Source: Bacteroidota bacterium (GTDB lineage: Bacteria; Bacteroidota; Bacteroidia; B-17B0; Aurantibacillaceae). From it: DNA of 64,000 nucleotides. A model generated the notes under the pieces. It saw nothing but the letters and a program-made list of their open reading frames with translations. It was not told the DNA's origin and made no database searches. Location: the NCBI GenBank assembly GCA_018267825.1, contig JAFDXR010000013.1:16275-80274 (forward strand), read 5' to 3'. Below are positions 62,514-64,000 of the stretch, piece by piece. The position numbers and the translations under genes are program-made. Numbering within the stretch: the stretch's first letter is position 1; each line of letters opens with the position of its first letter.

Positions 62514-63037
62514 GAAGCCTTTACCAACTGCATCATCCATTCATCTTCAAACTCACCGTCGGCAATGCGGTTCCAGTTTTCTTTAAGGCCGCATTTTTTG
62601 AATCCGTTCTTTTCAAACAGACGGATACTGGGCTCGTTGCTTGTACCGACATTGCAATACAGCTGTTTCAGTAATAGCGTATTGAATGCATATTCTGTAA
62701 TCAACCGGAGTACCTCGGTGGCAAAACCATTGTTACGAAACGTTTCGTCGACCAGGATGCCCACACCAGCCCGCTGGTGAAAAGGTTCGAAATCAAAAAG
62801 ATCTATAGCCCCCACGGCATCATCGGAGCCGTGCTTGCAGGCAATGAGCCGGAGTTGTTTATTGGTATAAATATCGTTGTGCTGATTGGCAAGAAATTGC
62901 TCCAGAACAAATTTACTGAATGGTGCCTGGGTATTGCTCACGCGCCAGATAGAAGTGTCATTCTCCCATTTGTATAACAGGTTAAGATCTTCAGGCTCCA
63001 TGGCCCTCAGGTAAATATGTTTACCACTCAAAAACAT
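62510..63037 (-). CDS. RimJ/RimL-type GNAT acetyltransferase
   Basis: 175 residues. MFLSGKHIYLRAMEPEDLNL at the start, VGAIDLFDFEPFHQRAGVGI, FRNNGFATEVLRLITEYAFN and CNVGTSNEPSIRLFEKNGFK are the classic pattern of the Acetyltransf_3 group. It acetylates an N-terminal or side-chain amine; the target is unknown. Overlaps the multihaem gene (ATGA) and the next gene upstream (TGATG), so it is translationally coupled on both sides. Confidence 0.93.
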   Translation of the reverse strand: MFLSGKHIYLRAMEPEDLNLLYKWENDTSIWRVSNTQAPFSKFVLEQFLANQHNDIYTNKQLRLIACKHGSDDAVGAIDLFDFEPFHQRAGVGILVDETFRNNGFATEVLRLITEYAFNTLLLKQLYCNVGTSNEPSIRLFEKNGFKKCGLKENWNRIADGEFEDEWMMQLVKAS

Positions 63038-63576
63038 CAGTCTTTATAAAAGGCTTCCCGTTCTTTCCGGATCACTTCCTGCAACTGCTTCGAAGAATAT
63101 TCCGGCAAACTAAATTTACCATTTTCCATCGACTTTTCATCGATATTTATAAATATTCGTTGACCCAGATAATCGTTCTCCTCGAGGCGTCGAACCATAT
63201 CAAACAGCAACTCCTCTTCCTGCAGAGGCAGTGCGTAGAACTCCTGGAAAAATAATTTAAGCGGACTGAGGCATGTTGCTTCATAAGGCTTTACCGACTG
63301 AAACTGCTGAACCTGGTGCTGAAAAATATGCAGCTGGTGATCATTGCTGAACACCGGATGCTTTCTGAGTTGCAGAAATACAGTCTCTATTTTTTTCTGC
63401 TGAATTGTTTTCAGAAGCACGTCCAGCTTCACATCCAGCTCATGGCCTTTAATGGTCAGTGAATTATAATTCCCGTCGGCCATAAATCCCACATGCGGCG
63501 GAACCCTGTTTGCATGAAGCAAAACAAGCCATGTGCCTTTCAGCAGGAGGGTCGAAACCGGAACATTATCAGTCAT
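63037..63576 (-). CDS. Conserved protein of unknown function next to dapF
   Basis: 179 residues from the ATG at 63576 (a TTG at 63594 is less likely). Soluble, mixed alpha/beta: VSTLLLKGTWLVLLHANRVP, LDVLLKTIQQKKIETVFLQL, FFQEFYALPLQEEELLFDMV, YSSKQLQEVIRKEREAFYKD. No motif identifies an activity. It lies between dapF (14-bp gap) and the GNAT gene (1-bp overlap), an arrangement that suggests a single transcript. Confidence 0.7.
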   Translation of the reverse strand: MTDNVPVSTLLLKGTWLVLLHANRVPPHVGFMADGNYNSLTIKGHELDVKLDVLLKTIQQKKIETVFLQLRKHPVFSNDHQLHIFQHQVQQFQSVKPYEATCLSPLKLFFQEFYALPLQEEELLFDMVRRLEENDYLGQRIFINIDEKSMENGKFSLPEYSSKQLQEVIRKEREAFYKD

Positions 63577-63590
63577 GGGAGTTGAGAAGA

Positions 63591-64000
63591 TCAATTATCG
63601 GCGATTTCTATTTCGCCTTTAAATACAAAGGTTGCGGGACCTTCGAGCCAGATATTATAAAATGTATTTTCGAGTACTTTATCAAACTTCACATTCAATT
63701 CACCACCCGGTGTTTTTACGCGGCAATTGTTTTTACCGGTAGCAAGGCCCCGTGCAGCAGCCACCAAAGCAGAAGCGGTAACACCGGTACCGCACGACAG
63801 GGTTTCATCTTCAACACCACGTTCGTAGGTTCGTACAAAAAGTACATCATCGAGTTTCTCAATGAAGTTCACATTCGTGCCTGTTTCTTTGAAACGCTCA
63901 TTGTTGCGTATCTTACTTCCTTCCGAAAACACATCGGTATGGGCAACACCTTCCACAAACTTAACGTAATGCGGAGAGCCCGTATCCAGAAAATAAAAAT
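63591..64000 (-). CDS. dapF: Diaminopimelate epimerase, C-terminal part
   Basis: Partial gene: the frame is open through the right edge, so the N-terminal half with the first catalytic Cys is missing. The visible 135 residues show [58 protein letters not shown] (second catalytic Cys in SCGTG) and [14 protein letters not shown]. It interconverts LL- and meso-diaminopimelate for lysine and peptidoglycan, matching mltG nearby. Confidence 0.95.
   Translation of the reverse strand, partial: FYFLDTGSPHYVKFVEGVAHTDVFSEGSKIRNNERFKETGTNVNFIEKLDDVLFVRTYERGVEDETLSCGTGVTASALVAAARGLATGKNNCRVKTPGGELNVKFDKVLENTFYNIWLEGPATFVFKGEIEIADN

Noticed and set aside
1-64000. CRISPR array, prophage or insertion sequence
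   Set aside because: No regularly spaced repeats, transposase, integrase or phage structural genes were seen on either strand.

Overview
The window is chromosomal DNA from a member of the Bacteroidota (Bacteroidetes). The evidence is: two type IX secretion (T9SS) C-terminal sorting domains (a short type A-like domain on the 31464-32297 product and a gliding-motility-type, type B domain on the 1440-residue PKD protein); a short 287-residue primary sigma factor typical of the phylum; repeated -7 promoter elements of the form TAnnTTTG, often with weak or no Shine-Dalgarno sequence; and many phylum-typical families (DUF7674, DUF2271, SiaC/DUF1987, LysM plus periplasmic-binding fusion). HemF (oxygen-dependent) and the futalosine-route menaquinone genes mqnB/mqnD suggest an aerobic or microaerobic respirer. 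I cannot name the genus. No rRNA, complete tRNA, CRISPR array, transposase or phage gene is visible.

Layout. 1-4460: an AT-rich block with a tRNA-like 3' fragment at the left edge, a LytS/LytTR two-component pair, and a three-gene SDR/AraC/NTF2-like operon on the minus strand. 4501-9974: outer-membrane protein, OmpA-like lipoprotein, beta-carbonic anhydrase coupled to two tiny membrane proteins, and a five-gene ArsR-led operon. 10057-11433: aldehyde dehydrogenase. 11860-24706: a large potassium module, consisting of a sigma-54-type response regulator, DUF7674 protein, a 30-residue peptide, kdpF, kdpA, kdpB, kdpC, a porin-like protein, kup, a KdpD N-terminal half and a separate HAMP histidine kinase. 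Here the classical KdpD/KdpE pair is replaced by a split KdpD and an NtrC-like regulator.

24843-38353: housekeeping and adaptation genes. These are lipoprotein, fatty-acid desaturase, rpoD, cold-shock protein, DEAD-box helicase, TPR protein, MFS exporter, a probable covalent-flavin pair (DUF2271 T9SS protein and ApbE), an orphan SiaC, mqnD/mqnB, queD-like/folE, and GNAT/gatC/plsC. 38465-47203: giant PKD surface protein, hemF, LysM-periplasmic-binding protein and guaA.

47295-57159 is the most distinctive stretch. It is a nine-gene, tightly overlapping minus-strand operon combining glycosyltransferase, AsnB-type amidotransferase, two paralogous polysaccharide-deacetylase-like proteins, an AAC(3)-type acyltransferase, GNAT, a free-standing acyl carrier protein, a free-standing DltA-like adenylation enzyme and an alpha/alpha-toroid protein. 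It looks like a surface-glycan locus with a minimal adenylation-carrier module for activating and attaching an amino acid or acyl group. It is the best candidate in the window for an undescribed pathway. 57241-64000 holds phosphodiester-glycosidase-like protein, phosphohexomutase, mltG, a seven-haem TPR lipoprotein, GNAT, an unknown protein and the C-terminal part of dapF, which runs off the right edge.
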